Source: Chrysemys picta bellii
Taxonomy: Eukaryota; Chordata; Testudines; Emydidae
Assembly (NCBI RefSeq): GCF_011386835.1
Contig: NC_088800.1
Location: forward strand, 23,922,572-23,986,571
Reading direction: 5' to 3'
Length of the DNA: 64,000 nucleotides
Position numbers and translations under genes: made by a program. Positions 1-10,903 of this stretch are shown piece by piece; position 1 is the stretch's first letter, and each line of letters begins with the position of its first letter. Below the pieces are notes generated by a model that was not told where the DNA came from, made no database searches, and saw nothing but the letters and a program-made list of their open reading frames with translations.

Positions 1-120
1 CCTCCAATTCCATGGAGCTAGATCCCCATAATGCTCCCAAGAGACTTCTGCATGGGTGGTGGGGAAAGTATGCCTGCAACAATACTCCTCCCTGGACAGG
101 AAAGGTACCTAAGCTCCCTC

Positions 121-335
121 TGAGAGGAAGCATGGTCTAGTGCTCTGGAGTAGGAGTCAGGACATCTGGGTTCTATTCCCAGCTCTGCCACGGACTTGGT
201 GCATTAGCTTGGGCAAGTCACTTTTAACACCTCTGTGTTGCAGTTTCCCAACCTGGAAGATGTGGTGGTAACCCCTACCTCACCGGGACATTGCGAGGGT
301 CAGTTAAGATTTGTAAAGTGTTTTGATATGCCTAG
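121..335 (+). repeat. tRNA-derived MIR/CORE-type SINE
   Basis: An RNA polymerase III B-box-like stretch (gggttctattccc) near 170 is followed by 'ctctgccac', 'ttgggcaagtcactt', 'tgcagtttccc' and a 3' part with 'gtaaagtgttttgatatgcc'. This is the order of blocks in MIR/CORE-type SINEs: tRNA-like head, core, then an L2-like tail. The copy is mutated and lacks a clear poly-A tail or target duplication, so it is old. Class is fairly certain; the exact subfamily is not. Confidence 0.75.
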
Positions 336-340
336 ATAAC

Positions 341-3300
341 CAGTTCTATAACACAGTGTTGACATTATTTGATTATGGTGTTACAGGCCAAAGCAGGGAC
401 AAGTTTAAAGAGCCATGGCTTGCATGTTAGAGAGAAGTAGTCTTCAGCATGTAGGGAAGTGGCAGACACAAACCTAGTATTAGACATCTGGGATAGAAGA
501 AGCATTTCCTCTGTGTGAGGGCTGATACAAACATGAGCCATTATCTCAGGTAATGGCATCTTGTAGGTACATGCAAGAGAGCAACTAAAATCCAGTTTGC
601 CCAGGCAAGAAATCCTAGTCTGATATTTATCTGTGTCTGGTGCAGGTGAAAAATGTTTACTAATAAATTATCCAAGAGGAAAGTGCAGGCTGAGGGGTTC
701 TATTACCTGTCGGAGACTAGTCATACCATATTATGAACACTGAAAATTATAGGTAAATCCCAGATTATTTTCTTGGCTTGTCTAATGGATTCCTGCTATT
801 CACCTGGGTATATGCCCTTTTCTGTGATTGCTTGAGGCCAAATTTGCAGCAGTGGGAGGGAGAGTATTAACCCATACTGGTTCCAATAAAATATAGTAAA
901 GTACCTTTCTAAGAATACTTATAGAGCTCTTTGAAGATGCACTGTAGTACTTTCACCCTAACTTCATCAAAAGAGACGGTAAAGTCAATATACTCCTTAC
1001 TGGTGTTTCTGTAGGAAATGCAGCATATGACAAAGTACTGTAAGCAAAATGCAAACTACCCTGCAAACATATATAGGTCACTTTTTAATAACAGCTTTGG
1101 TGGAGCTTCTAAGTTTTCCCTGGCTTTGAATTCATGGGACACAGATTCTGAAGTTGTAGGTTTCATCAAGTCAAATGCTGACATCCTTCATGCTCTCAAA
1201 TAGTAAAATGTGCTACAAAGTAAAAACATGTGACAAAGACTAAAGAAAATAGTACCCAACTAAATGTTATGTTACTGTTTTAATGTTTGCCTACAAAAAG
1301 TAAGTGGTAAGCTTCAAGCATTCTATCACCAAAATCTTTCTTTTCAAACAAACGCTTCTGTCAGAAGTGTCTTAATTTCTTATCACAGAATTTCATCCAC
1401 ACAAGGAGCAATAAATAATTCATGTTGCTGGCTCTTTGTTGTGTGTCCCTGAACTGCACAGAGCTGGAAGGCTGACAGCTGTGTCAGGACAAGCACCAAA
1501 GATCTGACATGACAAGTGACTAACAAGTTTCTTTCAGTCTATAGTGAAAGAAGACAATGGCACAAAGTGCAAAAACGAAATCCTGAAACAAAATGAAACT
1601 GTTTCTTTCTCTTTACCTAAGTGTTTGCTATGAGCTTATTTCCGACCCATAACCTCTGGTCATTTTATAGTACTGCCCAGCCCCCTTTACTCCTCACAGT
1701 CGCCTGGCCATTTACGCCTGTCCACGGATCAATATGAGCAATTCTTGGAGAAATACGATGTCTCCATGACAACCAAGCCACAAATTCTCAGTGGAAAGCA
1801 GTGAGACCAGTAGTGAAATCTCCAGAGATTTTCAGACCTACAAGGCAAGATGTCTTAAAATGCAGGAATGGGCAGAGAGAAAAGCCAGAGTAATTCATTG
1901 TTTATTAGCAGTTTAATGATGTCAGATGGACAGAATGAAACTCAGTTTTTAAGTTTAGATTCTTTCTCAACACACATTTTTCCCAATCAATATTCACCGC
2001 TGGACAGTTTTACATCCTTTTCTTTATTTCACACCCACATATGGTATGCAGAACTATATATTCTACACTCCCATCCAGTGCCAGGCACATTCAGTCACCC
2101 AAAACAACTTAAAGGAAGGTTAACATTAATACATATCATCTTTAGGCAGAGATTAAATTAATTCTCACCTGAACCAGTTATGACTATTAACCTTTAATTA
2201 ATTCTTTCTAACTTCTGTCCAAAACAGATAAAAAATGAGGCTGTACATTTGTTATCTGTAACAGTTCTAGAAAGGTTTATAGACAGTTCCTGAAGGGCAT
2301 AAGCCTTAAAGTATGGTACCATCAATGGTTTGGTATAACTGAAGTATGGAATTAAATGTGTTTCCTAACCCTGGGACCTTTTATTTTTAAATCCAATGCT
2401 GCATTTTGCTGCGAAGTAGTGAGATCAAGCCAAAATGGTTTGAAAATAGGTGCAGATTTACAATTCACTGATTTCACTTATTCTAATATATACCATTGCT
2501 CATTTCTGTGGAAAAGACGAAAAGGAAATGTAGTTCAAATCAGGTACATGACAGCAGTTCAACTCCCAAGGAATCTTGAAGGAGTGGAGTGCACTGAAAT
2601 ATAATCCCATAGCCATGGGTCCTATCTGGGTTCTGAGATGACTTAGGGGACCTGACATGGATTTCAGACTGCACCCTTTCACTGAAAATTAAATCTCAGC
2701 AGAGCTCCTTGGGGAAGGATCAGGGGACTGTTGGCAGCTGCCCCCTGTCAGTGCAGGCTGCAAGATTTGGAAATCTCTTAACTAAGCTGACAGGCCGCAG
2801 AGAGGATGAATCAAAAATATGATACACGGATCAGCACACAAAGATGCAAGAGGGTACACAGAAACCAGATAAAGCAGGAAAGGAAAATATCAAGTGAAAA
2901 AAAGATGTTTAACTCTTTCACTAAGGAATACTGTGTACACGTTACGTACACGTTGGTACGTGGGCCAGACCCACACCTTGCTTACCTTTTTTAAAATTTA
3001 ATCACACACTATGTTTTTAATCAGACACAATTAGATGCACTTTACATTTAATTGCTCTCCCTTCAGATTCAATTAATAAGATTATTACATATACCATACA
3101 TAGAGAAATAAGCAACATTAAGACAAATCCCATAGCCACTAGAAGGGGATGCAGCTTATGTACATCACTGCAATTAATAATTTCAATGTTAAAAATCATT
3201 AATTGAAATAACTACTGTGAGTTGATTTGAAAAAGGAATCAGGTTATAACACTGTCAATTTGCTTTTCTCCAGACCTATAGCATCCGAACGGCTGCTTTA

Positions 3301-3654
3301 TATTCAGCTATAATAGGGACAATCCTTCTAATTTTTCATAATCTTACTCTACCTTCAAAGGGTCAGACACTGTACATATATTAACTAAGCAGTTTAGTCC
3401 AAAACTAATTATAATGAACTAGTAGTGTCAGTTTTCTTTTTGGTCATAAAGCCTTTATCCTTTCTAGGACTTGAATGCTTGATGAAAGAGGAAAGGATAA
3501 CAGCTCCACACTATGACCCCAGGAGGTGACCATTAATTTGACATTGCAGCTGCTAAAAAGGAAGCAGCATTACAATGTGCTTTATTTGATTGGCTCAAAA
3601 GCTGTGTCATATTTATCATTTGATACTCGGGGACTATCTTTAAAGGGCTCTCAC
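341..3654. other. AT-rich noncoding sequence, no gene seen
   Basis: Only short open frames (under 100 codons) occur on both strands, with no splice-bounded frame that I trust and no recognised repeat. It reads as intronic or intergenic DNA. Old repeats beyond recognition by eye may be present. Confidence 0.5.
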
Positions 3655-3759
3655 CTGGACTCTCAGACTCTTCCATGACACATCGGTCAGGCATACACTC
3701 AACTCCTTGGAAGTTTGCCGAGTTTGAGCAGCTGTCATGCTTGCCCACACTGACTGCAG
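3655..3759 (-). CDS. candidate internal exon of an unidentified gene
   Basis: On the minus strand a pyrimidine-rich tract ending in tatag precedes the block, and CAG|gtgaga follows it, so both splice sites are good. The frame is open throughout and encodes a Cys-containing stretch including [14 protein letters not shown] and [15 protein letters not shown] second acceptor 6 bases downstream (ctgcag, exon starting at 3753) would drop two codons. Both versions start and end in phase 1 (105 or 99 nt), so the exon could be skipped or trimmed without a frameshift. I do not recognise the protein family. The short length means chance is possible. Confidence 0.4.
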
Positions 3760-4701
3760 CTATAAAGAAGGAAATATAGGATAGAAACTTGTAATATATT
3801 CACAAATAAAACACTTTTCTTCGTTGTTACAGTTCTTTCAACACTGAGGTCATTTTTTGCAAACAAATAAATTAAAAAAATAAAATGGAAACTCTTAAAT
3901 ATTTATTAGCAGGTACATAATAGTTAAACTCTATAGATGTGACTTTTTTGGGAGAGAAGTTTGAGGGATCAGCTTAAATGTGATCCCTTATTCGTTTTCC
4001 TTGCATAAGCCTGAAACAATTAAGTAAATTAGTAGCCCAACATAATGCTTCCTTCCTCCACCAAAAGAAACCGATAAATGGAGTAAACAATCAATTAGAG
4101 GGTCTTGTAAATATTGGAGTCACACACTGGAGAGTGGAATTGTGTTTTATTTTGGTCTACATTAATATATATTTTTAAATGTGCTACATAAGACACCTCA
4201 AATGTGATGCTGTTATTTTACAATATTTATATTGTAACAGCATAAAAAAGAGACTGAATTGTAGTTTGGAGATTATCTAATTAGGAAAACATGTCTTTTT
4301 TATCTAACCGGTGAACATTTGTGATTCTGAAGATAAGAAACTACACTCAATGAGATCTGAATTTTAAAATTTATATACAATTTACCCTGCATATTCACAT
4401 AGCTCCAATGAAAGTTTTCCTATACAGCAAATAAACAAGAACTCTGCCCAGACAGTCACTGTCTTTGTCACAGCAAGTAAATGTTTCTGTTTCATCTCTG
4501 CCTGAAGCCTTTGCTGATCAGAAAACATACATTACATTGGTAATAAAGGTTAATTACATAGTTAATGTAAAACTGTTCCACATTATTTCATGGAACATAC
4601 AGTTAAGGCTTGATCTAAATCCTTCTGAAGTCCTCAGACCTTACCTTCATTGGTAACACTAGTAACTGGACTTGAATTTTTTCTTAATTGTATAACTAAC
4701 T
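3760..4701. other. AT-rich noncoding sequence
   Basis: No gene or clear repeat is visible. Upstream of the 3.7 kb exon candidate on the minus strand this would be intron. Confidence 0.5.
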
Positions 4702-4810
4702 TAGGTCCTAATCCTGCAAATTGATTAATGCAGGTTGACCCTTGCACCTGCATGCAGCCCCAAAGTAGGGGTTCTTCACAGACACCCTTAGGATCAGTTT
4801 TCAGGATCAG
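4702..4810. repeat. palindromic MITE-like repeat, degraded
   Basis: Starts with 'taggtcctaatcctgca' and ends with 'ggatcagttttcaggatc', a weak inverted match. The internal 'gcaggttgacccttgcacctgcatgc' region resembles the better preserved copy at 5124-5220. It is a non-coding palindromic repeat of unknown superfamily. Confidence 0.45.
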
Positions 4811-4979
4811 CGTTGTGGTCATGACTGTGTGCCAGTCACCTTTTGCTGAATTTTGCAAGGTGAGTATGTGATATAAGAAGAGAATCCTCTCCAGGTAAAC
4901 TTCAATGGATAGTACCCAAAATTAAAAGAAATCAGGTTTCTGCTCATGTCAAAAGAAACTGGTCCACATGGACCCCTTT

Positions 4980-5062
4980 TTTTTCCCTGTGCTTGCACAG
5001 CACCTAGCATAATGGGGTCCTGGTCCCTGAATGGGACTCCTAACTGCTGCAATGATACAAAT
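4980..5062 (-). repeat. interspersed repeat tail, LINE-like family, copy 1
   Basis: Contains 'cacagcacctagcataatgg', 'tcctggtccctgaatgggac' and a tail of 'aataattaagaataataatg'. The same blocks in reverse complement occur at 20216-20352, so this is one family present twice. The AAT-rich tail suggests a LINE or SINE 3' end. I cannot name the family with certainty. Confidence 0.6.
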
Positions 5063-5123
5063 AATTAAGAATAATAATGACCATACTGATGCCCTGCATT
5101 TTCCATCAGTCTTTTGGACTTTT

Positions 5124-5220
5124 GGACCCAATCCTGCAATCAGCTCTATTAGAGTGGACCTCTGCATCCACATGGAGCCCAACGTAAGAGTGCTCTAGAT
5201 CCAACTGCAGGATTGGGGCC
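5124..5220. repeat. palindromic MITE-like repeat
   Basis: Terminal inverted repeats 'ggacccaatcctgca' and 'tgcaggattggggcc' bound about 97 bp that is itself largely self-complementary (gtggacctctgcatcc / catggagccc). No open frame. It belongs to the set of short hairpin repeats scattered through the window. Confidence 0.65.
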
Positions 5221-6397
5221 TTAAGTAAATAATATAATAATGAAATATGTGATAATAATATAAAACCTTTCACCTGAAAAAAATCAACTCTCTCAATGAA
5301 CTGAACGTCTGGGGCCGCGCCAAGATAGCAACCAATCCGTGTACAGCAACTTGCACAATGAAGAAGGGGCCAAGGACACCAGGAAAACTTCTAATCTTAC
5401 AAATGGGTCTGTGGAATTATTAACATCCACACAAAGAAGAACTTTGTTTTTTCAGGTCCCTCTGAAAAAGCCGACACAATAAACTGCATGGAACCCAGTG
5501 TATCTATATTACAGAGTAAAGAAAGGGCCGAGTCAAGTCTGAAGGGGAAGAACAGTCAATAATGAATAATGAATTGTTCACACAATGTCTTGTACACATG
5601 CAACAGATGCAACAGAGGTAATTTGCAGGGGGGTGGGGGAGAATTCACCCCTGTGCAGAGAGGGCCAGGGTAAGGTCTATGCATCACGTCAGTCTCACTT
5701 AAGATCCCAAACTAAAGGGAGTATAGGCCACTAGCTAGCCCTCTGAACAGGTCTAAACACCAATTGTCAAACAATCGCAAGAACAAAAAGCTCTTTCAGT
5801 GGATATTCAAAATAGCAAATTGGATAGAGGTACAAATTGTCAAACCATTCTGAATTCATGCAAAAGTTCATAGATGCTTTTTTTTTTGCAGTATTAAACC
5901 GGCATGAATTCTGACTGAAATGCATAATTTCCCTCAGAAACATTGTGCCAAAACCTGTATTTTACTGGCATATATTTTAAAAATTCCAAATTTCCACATT
6001 TTGATAACATTGCTAATTATTTGAAATGGAAGCATTAGCTTTTTGATGCTTTTGTCTTAAGCATCTTTTCATGAAGTAAGAAATAAAGGAGTATAGTGAT
6101 AAATTGTTGCCCTGGAATACATTTTTTCCAAGGCAAAATGCATGTTTTGTTTTGTTATCCTAAACATGTACGTGTTTTTCAAATCCACTAATTGGGAATA
6201 GAGCAAGTAGTTGTGAAGAGAGGATTCCTTAAACTGTCCAGAAGAAATATTTGTTCAGAAAAAATAATCAGAAATTTAAGCTTACATGATTTTGAAAGAA
6301 AAGTTTTTGTGCCCAAAGTAGTGGAGTGTTTTTCTAAAACAGCCCATCCTATTAAATATCCTGGACTCTATTGAGGCAAGTTATAGATTGGTTTGAT
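5221..6397. other. noncoding sequence, possibly an old unassigned repeat at about 5300-5760
   Basis: The block from 5300 to 5760 is slightly richer in GC and punctuated by G-runs, unlike its AT-rich flanks, so it may be an ancient insertion. I cannot assign it. A poly-T run lies at 5879-5888. No gene is seen. Confidence 0.4.
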
Positions 6398-6491
6398 AAG
6401 GTGGGTGAGATAACTTTTGTTGGACCAACTTCTGTTGGTAAGAAAGACAAGCTTTCCAGCTTACATAGAGCTCTTCTTCAGGTCTGGGAAA
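6398..6491 (-). mobile_element. Penelope-like element terminal fragment, inverted piece
   Basis: Read on the minus strand it runs 'cccagacctgaagaag', 'gcttgtctttc', 'caacagaagttggtcc', 'ctcacccacctt'. The same sequence recurs in plus orientation at 7533-7620, so the two pieces form a head-to-head arrangement around younger insertions. Such inverted, truncated terminal copies are usual for Penelope-like retroelements. The assignment rests on recognising the terminal repeat and its ribozyme-like motif. No reverse transcriptase remains. Confidence 0.65.
6445..6485 (-). ncRNA. degenerate hammerhead-ribozyme-like motif
   Basis: On the minus strand CTGAAGA (matching the CUGANGA core) is followed by a small stem-loop (gagctc...agct) and then GGAAAGC in place of the GAAA core. 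This is the arrangement of hammerhead ribozymes carried by Penelope-like elements. Stem II has at least one mismatch, so activity is doubtful. Confidence 0.45.
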
Positions 6492-6494
6492 CTA

Positions 6495-6661
6495 AGGGTA
6501 TGTCTACACAGCTGACGTTAAAGCGCTCCCCGGCAGCGCTTTAACGTTGGCTGTGTAGCCACATCTCCAGCGCTGAGAGACAGCTCTCCCAGCGCTGTAA
6601 TAAAACTACCTCCAAGAGGGAACAGCTACCAGTGCGGCTCCCAGCGCTGTAGCACTGTCTA
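6495..6661. mobile_element. truncated non-autonomous DNA transposon ('tatgtctacac' family)
   Basis: Begins 'gggtatgtctacacag' and ends 'gcactgtctaccc', an imperfect terminal inverted pair. The interior carries several AGCGCTG palindromes (cagcgctttaacg, ccagcgctgag, cccagcgctgt), typical of a turtle DNA transposon whose middle is deleted here. It sits inside the Penelope-like fragment at 6398-7665. Confidence 0.55.
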
Positions 6662-6662
6662 C

Positions 6663-6931
6663 CCCAGGGGTCTGCAACCTTTGAGAAGTGGTGTGGCAAG
6701 TCTTCATTTATTTACTGTAATTTAAGGTTTCGCATGCCAGTAATACATTTTACATTTCTGGGGGCCGGCGGACGGAACCCCAGTCTGGCACTGGGGGCGG
6801 CAGACGAAACCCCAGACTGGCAGCAGGCTGAGCCACTCAGCCCGCTGCAGTCTGGGGTTCCGTCTACCGGCGTGTGCCAGCCGGGGTCCCGGCCGCTGGA
6901 GTCCCGGCCGCCGGCCCCGCTCAGCCCGCTG
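6663..6931 (+). mobile_element. hAT-type MITE, 3'-truncated
   Basis: Its first 100 bp ('caggggtctgcaacct', 'agaagtggtgtggcaag', 'cttcatttatttactgtaa', 'gccagtaatacattttac') match the hAT element at 49461-49771. After that it departs into a GC-rich segment with repeated 'gaaccccagtctgg' units, and no matching right end is seen. It probably lost its right end, or belongs to a subfamily with a different interior. The open frame across it is not a gene. Confidence 0.6.
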
Positions 6932-7152
6932 CCAGACCTGTGTCTCTGTTCAATCCATGACTTTTAGTGTCTAGCTAAATTATGAATTTAAGCTCCCAGG
7001 TTCGTCTTTTGTTGTGCAGGTTTCATTCCTTTCCTCCTTATGACTGGAGGGGTGTGAACGGGCCACTTTACCTTGAGTGGTCCCTTGAAATATGTCTTAA
7101 CTCCTTATGCTAAATAATTTGTTCCATCTTGCAGTTAGCTGTGACACTCTGA
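6932..7152. mobile_element. Penelope-like element interior pieces
   Basis: From about 6932 to 7035 the sequence ('gacttttagtgtctagc', 'tgaatttaagctcccagg') resembles one end of the element in one orientation. From about 7036 to 7152 ('gtgaacgggccac', 'gtcccttgaaatatgtctt', 'gctgtgacactctga') it resembles the 3' region in the other. The join implies an internal inversion or template switch. It continues after an inserted transposon at 7533. Confidence 0.5.
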
Positions 7153-7529
7153 CAGAGCATGTCTACACTACAAAACTAAATAGACCTAACTTATGTTGGC
7201 ATACAGCCGCAACAGTAATTAAATCACTTGTGCATGTCTACATTTTGCTCCCTGTGTTGGTGGTGTGTGTCCCCACCAGGAGCGTTTGTACTGATTGTAC
7301 TGTCAATGTGGGGCAATGCGGGATGGTTTCTGAAAGCCAGTAACAGTAGATGTAAGCAATGCAGTGTCTAACTACATTAACATTGACTCTACCCCTCTCA
7401 TGGAGGTGGAGTTATTAAGTCAGCGTAGTGAGGCAGTTACGTTGGCATGAGTGAAATTTTAGTGTAGACACTTACATAGTTAGGTCGGGATAAGGCTTGT
7501 GTCGATCTAACTGTAGTGTAAACCAGGCC
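7153..7529. mobile_element. non-autonomous DNA transposon, possibly PIF/Harbinger-like
   Basis: The ends are an imperfect inverted pair ('catgtctacactacaaa' and 'ctgtagtgtaaaccagg'), each running into a 'gacctaac'-type block ('tagacctaac' on the left; 'tagttaggtcg' and 'gatctaactg' on the right). The trinucleotide TGA flanks both sides (7150-7152 and 7530-7532), which fits the 3 bp duplications of PIF/Harbinger elements. The insertion splits a Penelope-like fragment whose sequence resumes afterwards. It has no transposase frame, so it needs a partner element to move. Confidence 0.55.
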
Positions 7530-7532
7530 TGA

Positions 7533-7665
7533 GTAAGAGTTCCATGTAAGCTTGAAAGCTTGTCTCTCTCTCGTCCACCGAAGTTGTTCCAGTAAAAGAT
7601 ATTACCTCACCCACCTTGTCTCTCTAATATCCTGGGACTGACATGACTACAACAAAACTGTATAT
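7533..7665 (+). mobile_element. Penelope-like element 3' terminal repeat
   Basis: Contains 'gcttgaaagcttgtctctc', 'ttccagtaaaagatatta', 'cctcacccaccttgtctct' and a terminal 'gactacaacaaaactg'. It matches the inverted copy at 6398-6491. The hammerhead-type core is present but mutated (CTGAGTA instead of CTGANGA). It ends near 7665. Confidence 0.6.
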
Positions 7666-8597
7666 ATAGACTGGGTCGTTAGTTACATACATGTGATACA
7701 TCTTAGATACATGTGAATCTGGAAGTTAGAGCTGCTCAGAAGAGCATTAGGAAAGTTTCAAATACAGAATATTGTGGTGACAAGGGAACCTCTCACAGCA
7801 ACTGCCTCCCAGCAGAGAAAGAAAAAAAATACTCCCCTCCCGCCCCCGCCTCTCAAAAAAGTCTAACAATGACCATTAATTCTGGCCCACCCTCAAATCC
7901 TAATGGGTTCCTGGTGCAGCTCATGACTCTCCAGAGGGCAGGTGGGCTGTATTTTCACTTGGTAGTCTGCCTCAGATGATGTGTTACTAGCCCTCTAAGA
8001 AGCCACTTAGTGATCTAGGTTTTCCTTGGGTTTTGGCCCAGGCCTGCAGTGATTATTACAGACTGACTTTGTATGATATTTCATCCAGATAAGACGATAT
8101 CATTTCTGTGACAGAAAATACTGACTTGTAGTTTAGCCCAAAATGTGATGTGATATTGAGTCACATTTCACACTTCTGAGTCACAGTTCCTTTGAAATTC
8201 CTCTTTGGGGAATTATACTGCAGGGGGAGGGGAGTATACGGTGTAGGGCAATTACCATACACTCCCATGTTCAGTCATCTCAGGTAGCAAAACATAGGGG
8301 AGGTAAAGCCATGGCTTTCTTGCGGGGGGGAATATTGGTGTAGCAGCCCCTACCCACCCCTGTTCCCCTCCCACCAGACTTGTGATCCAGGTAATCAGGG
8401 AGATCAGATGTGTGGGGCGTTACCAAGGGGTGGGTCATAATTCAGTCCTTTTTCATTTTGTATATATGTGTTAGTCACTTGTGCAAATTAGGCCTGCAAT
8501 TTTACAAATGTGTTTGCCTCGACAACTGTGTCCCTGCGTATGGAGAAATAGTAGCAGAATTTAAAATCATTTGAGATCAAAGTGAATAAACAAACAT
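7666..8597. other. noncoding sequence
   Basis: No gene or clear repeat is seen. An A-rich/C-rich patch at 7820-7860 accounts for one short open frame. G-rich runs occur at 8220-8340. Confidence 0.45.
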
Positions 8598-8890
8598 CAG
8601 TATTGCCAACCCCAAATATTCAAAAATTATGAGACCCAAAAATGAGATTAATTTAAAAATCTTGAGATTTTTTTAAAAATAAAATCAGAAGTTCTTTTTA
8701 TTTTTCTTCTGGTTTTTGAGCCTTTATCCTTAGCGTTTTCAAGCATTCTTCCACATGCATCACTAGAACTTTTTTTTTTTTTAAGAAAATTAAGACTCTT
8801 GTGGAATCTCATGACTCTCAAAGCTCTGGCTTTAAGAAAAACACCAATAACATGAGACTCTCAGGAAATTCATGAGAGTTGGCAACATTG
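8598..8890 (+). mobile_element. hAT-like MITE, copy 1
   Basis: Starts 'cagtattgccaaccc' and ends 'agagttggcaacattg', an inverted pair of about 14 bp. The interior ('attatgagaccc', a poly-T run, 'gactctcaaagctctggct', 'aaaaacacc') aligns along its whole length with 19852-20175. No clean 8 bp duplication is visible and there is no open frame. Confidence 0.65.
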
Positions 8891-9668
8891 CGAAGATAAA
8901 GGTAGATGAATAATCATAGTATGTAATGTAGAGTCATAATTTAAACTACACAATTACTGTGTGTACTGTATTACTTATAAAGAGTTTCAAATCTAATTCC
9001 TAAAAATCATTGTCACATAAGGAAGGTATTTATAAAAAAATCATTAACAGGAGATCAAACAGCCTGCAGAGTTTGTGTATCTCTGCCTAGTCAGCGATAG
9101 AGCAGTACACAAATCTCGCCAGATAAAACTCAGATATACTCCACAGTACCCTAGTTAAATTACGTAATGTTAATATCAGAACTTTTTTTTTTAAATATCA
9201 CATATTTTGTGCACAATTTGAAGTGGAATGTTCCTTACAAAAAAATCTCCTAAAAGACAAATGAACAAATGGAATTGAAAAGTTAAAAATAAGAAAGGAA
9301 CACTCTGGCCCAAATAAAGAGTGAAAGTCAGAACAGTATTATGTAACACTGGAGAAAGTGCAGCAAGTTAAAAATCTTACAACTGACACTATTTACCCTA
9401 TTTTAAAATATCTCTGTCACAGGAAAAGAGGGTTTATTATAAAATATCAACAAACTGAAAAGATTCTTAGTAAGGTTCTGGTACCTAAAAGGAACTATAA
9501 TCTTTCCCACAACATTGATGGGACCTAGGTCATTTATTCTTCTTAGCATATGCGCAACGTGCCTGAGGTGGCATGTGACCAGGATTCATCACCGAATATG
9601 GTCCGCTGGTTGGATCATTAGCTTGCCCAGCTCGGGCTAGGTACTGACAGGGAGTGCGATGTGAACGA
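8891..9668. other. AT-rich noncoding sequence
   Basis: No gene, splice-bounded frame or recognised repeat is visible. Confidence 0.5.
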
Positions 9669-9816
9669 TCTGATCCTCATTCACAGGAAGACCTCTTTGC
9701 CCTGCTCTGGCAGTATAAAGGGGCCTTAAAGTAGGTTTAAACTACATTTATGCCCACTTTAAAGCCACCTTACATTGCCAGAGTGGCATAAAGAGGCTTT
9801 AATAAAAATGAGGCTC
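9669..9816. repeat. palindromic MITE-like repeat with about 62 bp arms
   Basis: Left arm 'cctctttgccctgctctggc', 'ggggccttaaagtagg' pairs with right arm 'ccactttaaagccacctt', 'gccagagtggcataaagagg', around a centre near 9742. The outer ends are 'gatcctcattcac' and 'aaaatgaggctc'. The arms differ at scattered sites. It could fold into a long hairpin. Confidence 0.65.
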
Positions 9817-10024
9817 AAAATCAACAGGGTCTGAGAGAAAGTTAGTAAACAAAGGGAGAGGTTTTGATAAAATAATTATAGTGATATTTTATTTCCACTC
9901 TTATTAGCTGTAATTGAAGTTACTACATGGATAGGATCAACATCAATTTAGCCACAAAACTGAACTAAGAATAAATGGACACATTCTGTAAATCGCACAT
10001 AAAAACTTTGAGGTTCATGAGAGC

Positions 10025-10895
10025 TAGGGTTGCCAGGTGTCCGGTTTTCGACCAGAGCACCTGGTCGAAAAGGGACCCTGGGGGCTCTCCATTCGGCGGC
10101 GCAGCGGGGCTAAGGCAGGCTCCCTACCTGGCTCCACACGGCTCCCCATAAGCGGCCAATGGGAGCTGCAGGGGCAGTGCCTGCGGGTGGAGGCAGCGCA
10201 CGGAGCTGCCTGCCCACCCCTCCGCCTAGGAACTGAAGGACATGTTGCTGCTTCCAGGGCCGAGGTAAGTGCCGCTGGGAGCCCTCACCCCCTCCCGTGC
10301 CCCAACCCCCTGTCCCAGCCCTGAGCCCCTCCCACACCCAAACTCCCTCCCGGAGCCTGCACCTTGCATCCCCCAGCACCGCAACTCCCTGCCCCAGCCC
10401 TGAGCCCTCTCCCAGAGCCCGCACCCCAAACCTCCTCCTGTGCCCCAACCCCCTGCCCCAGCTCAGAACCCCCTCCTGCACTCCGAACCACTCGGACCCA
10501 GCCCAGAGCCCCTTCCTGCACCCCAACCCCCTCATCCCCAGCCCCACCCCAGAGCCTGCACCCCCAGCCAGAGCTCTCACCTCCTCCGCCCTGCACCTCA
10601 ACCCCCTGCCCCAGCCCAGAGCCCCCTCCTCCACCCTGAGCCCCTCATTTCTGGCCCCCTCCTAGAGCCCGCACCCCCAGCCGAAGCTCTCATCCCCTCT
10701 TGCACCCCACACTCTACTCCAGCCCAGTGAAAATGAGCAAGTGAGTGAGGGTGGGGGAGAGTGAGTGACAGAGGGAGGAGGGACGGAGTGAGTGGGGGGG
10801 CGCGGCCTTGGGGCAGGGGGGAAAGGGGCGGTACCTCGGGGAAGGGTTGGGGAAAGGGTTTTCAGTTTTGTGCGATTAGAATGTTGGCAACCCTA
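10025..10895. mobile_element. hAT-type non-autonomous transposon with 8 bp target duplication
   Basis: Terminal inverted repeats TAGGGTTGCCA and TGGCAACCCTA are flanked by an exact 8 bp duplication, ATGAGAGC (10017-10024 and 10896-10903), the hallmark size for hAT. The interior is GC-rich with 'ggcggcgcagcggggc' blocks and a C-rich minisatellite. Several overlapping Pro-, Ser- or Gly-rich open frames here come from that composition. No transposase is encoded. Confidence 0.85.
10285..10720. repeat. C-rich minisatellite inside the hAT element
   Basis: Degenerate units of roughly 30-45 bp built on 'cctgcaccccaaccccct', 'gccccagcccagagccc' recur about ten times. All reading frames stay open because of the C-richness. 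The array lies wholly within the transposon at 10025-10895. Confidence 0.7.
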
Positions 10896-10903
10896 ATGAG
10901 AGC

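Noticed and set aside
10110..10730. Long overlapping open frames on both strands (up to 174 codons)
   Set aside because: They lie inside the C-rich minisatellite of a hAT element; composition alone keeps all frames open.
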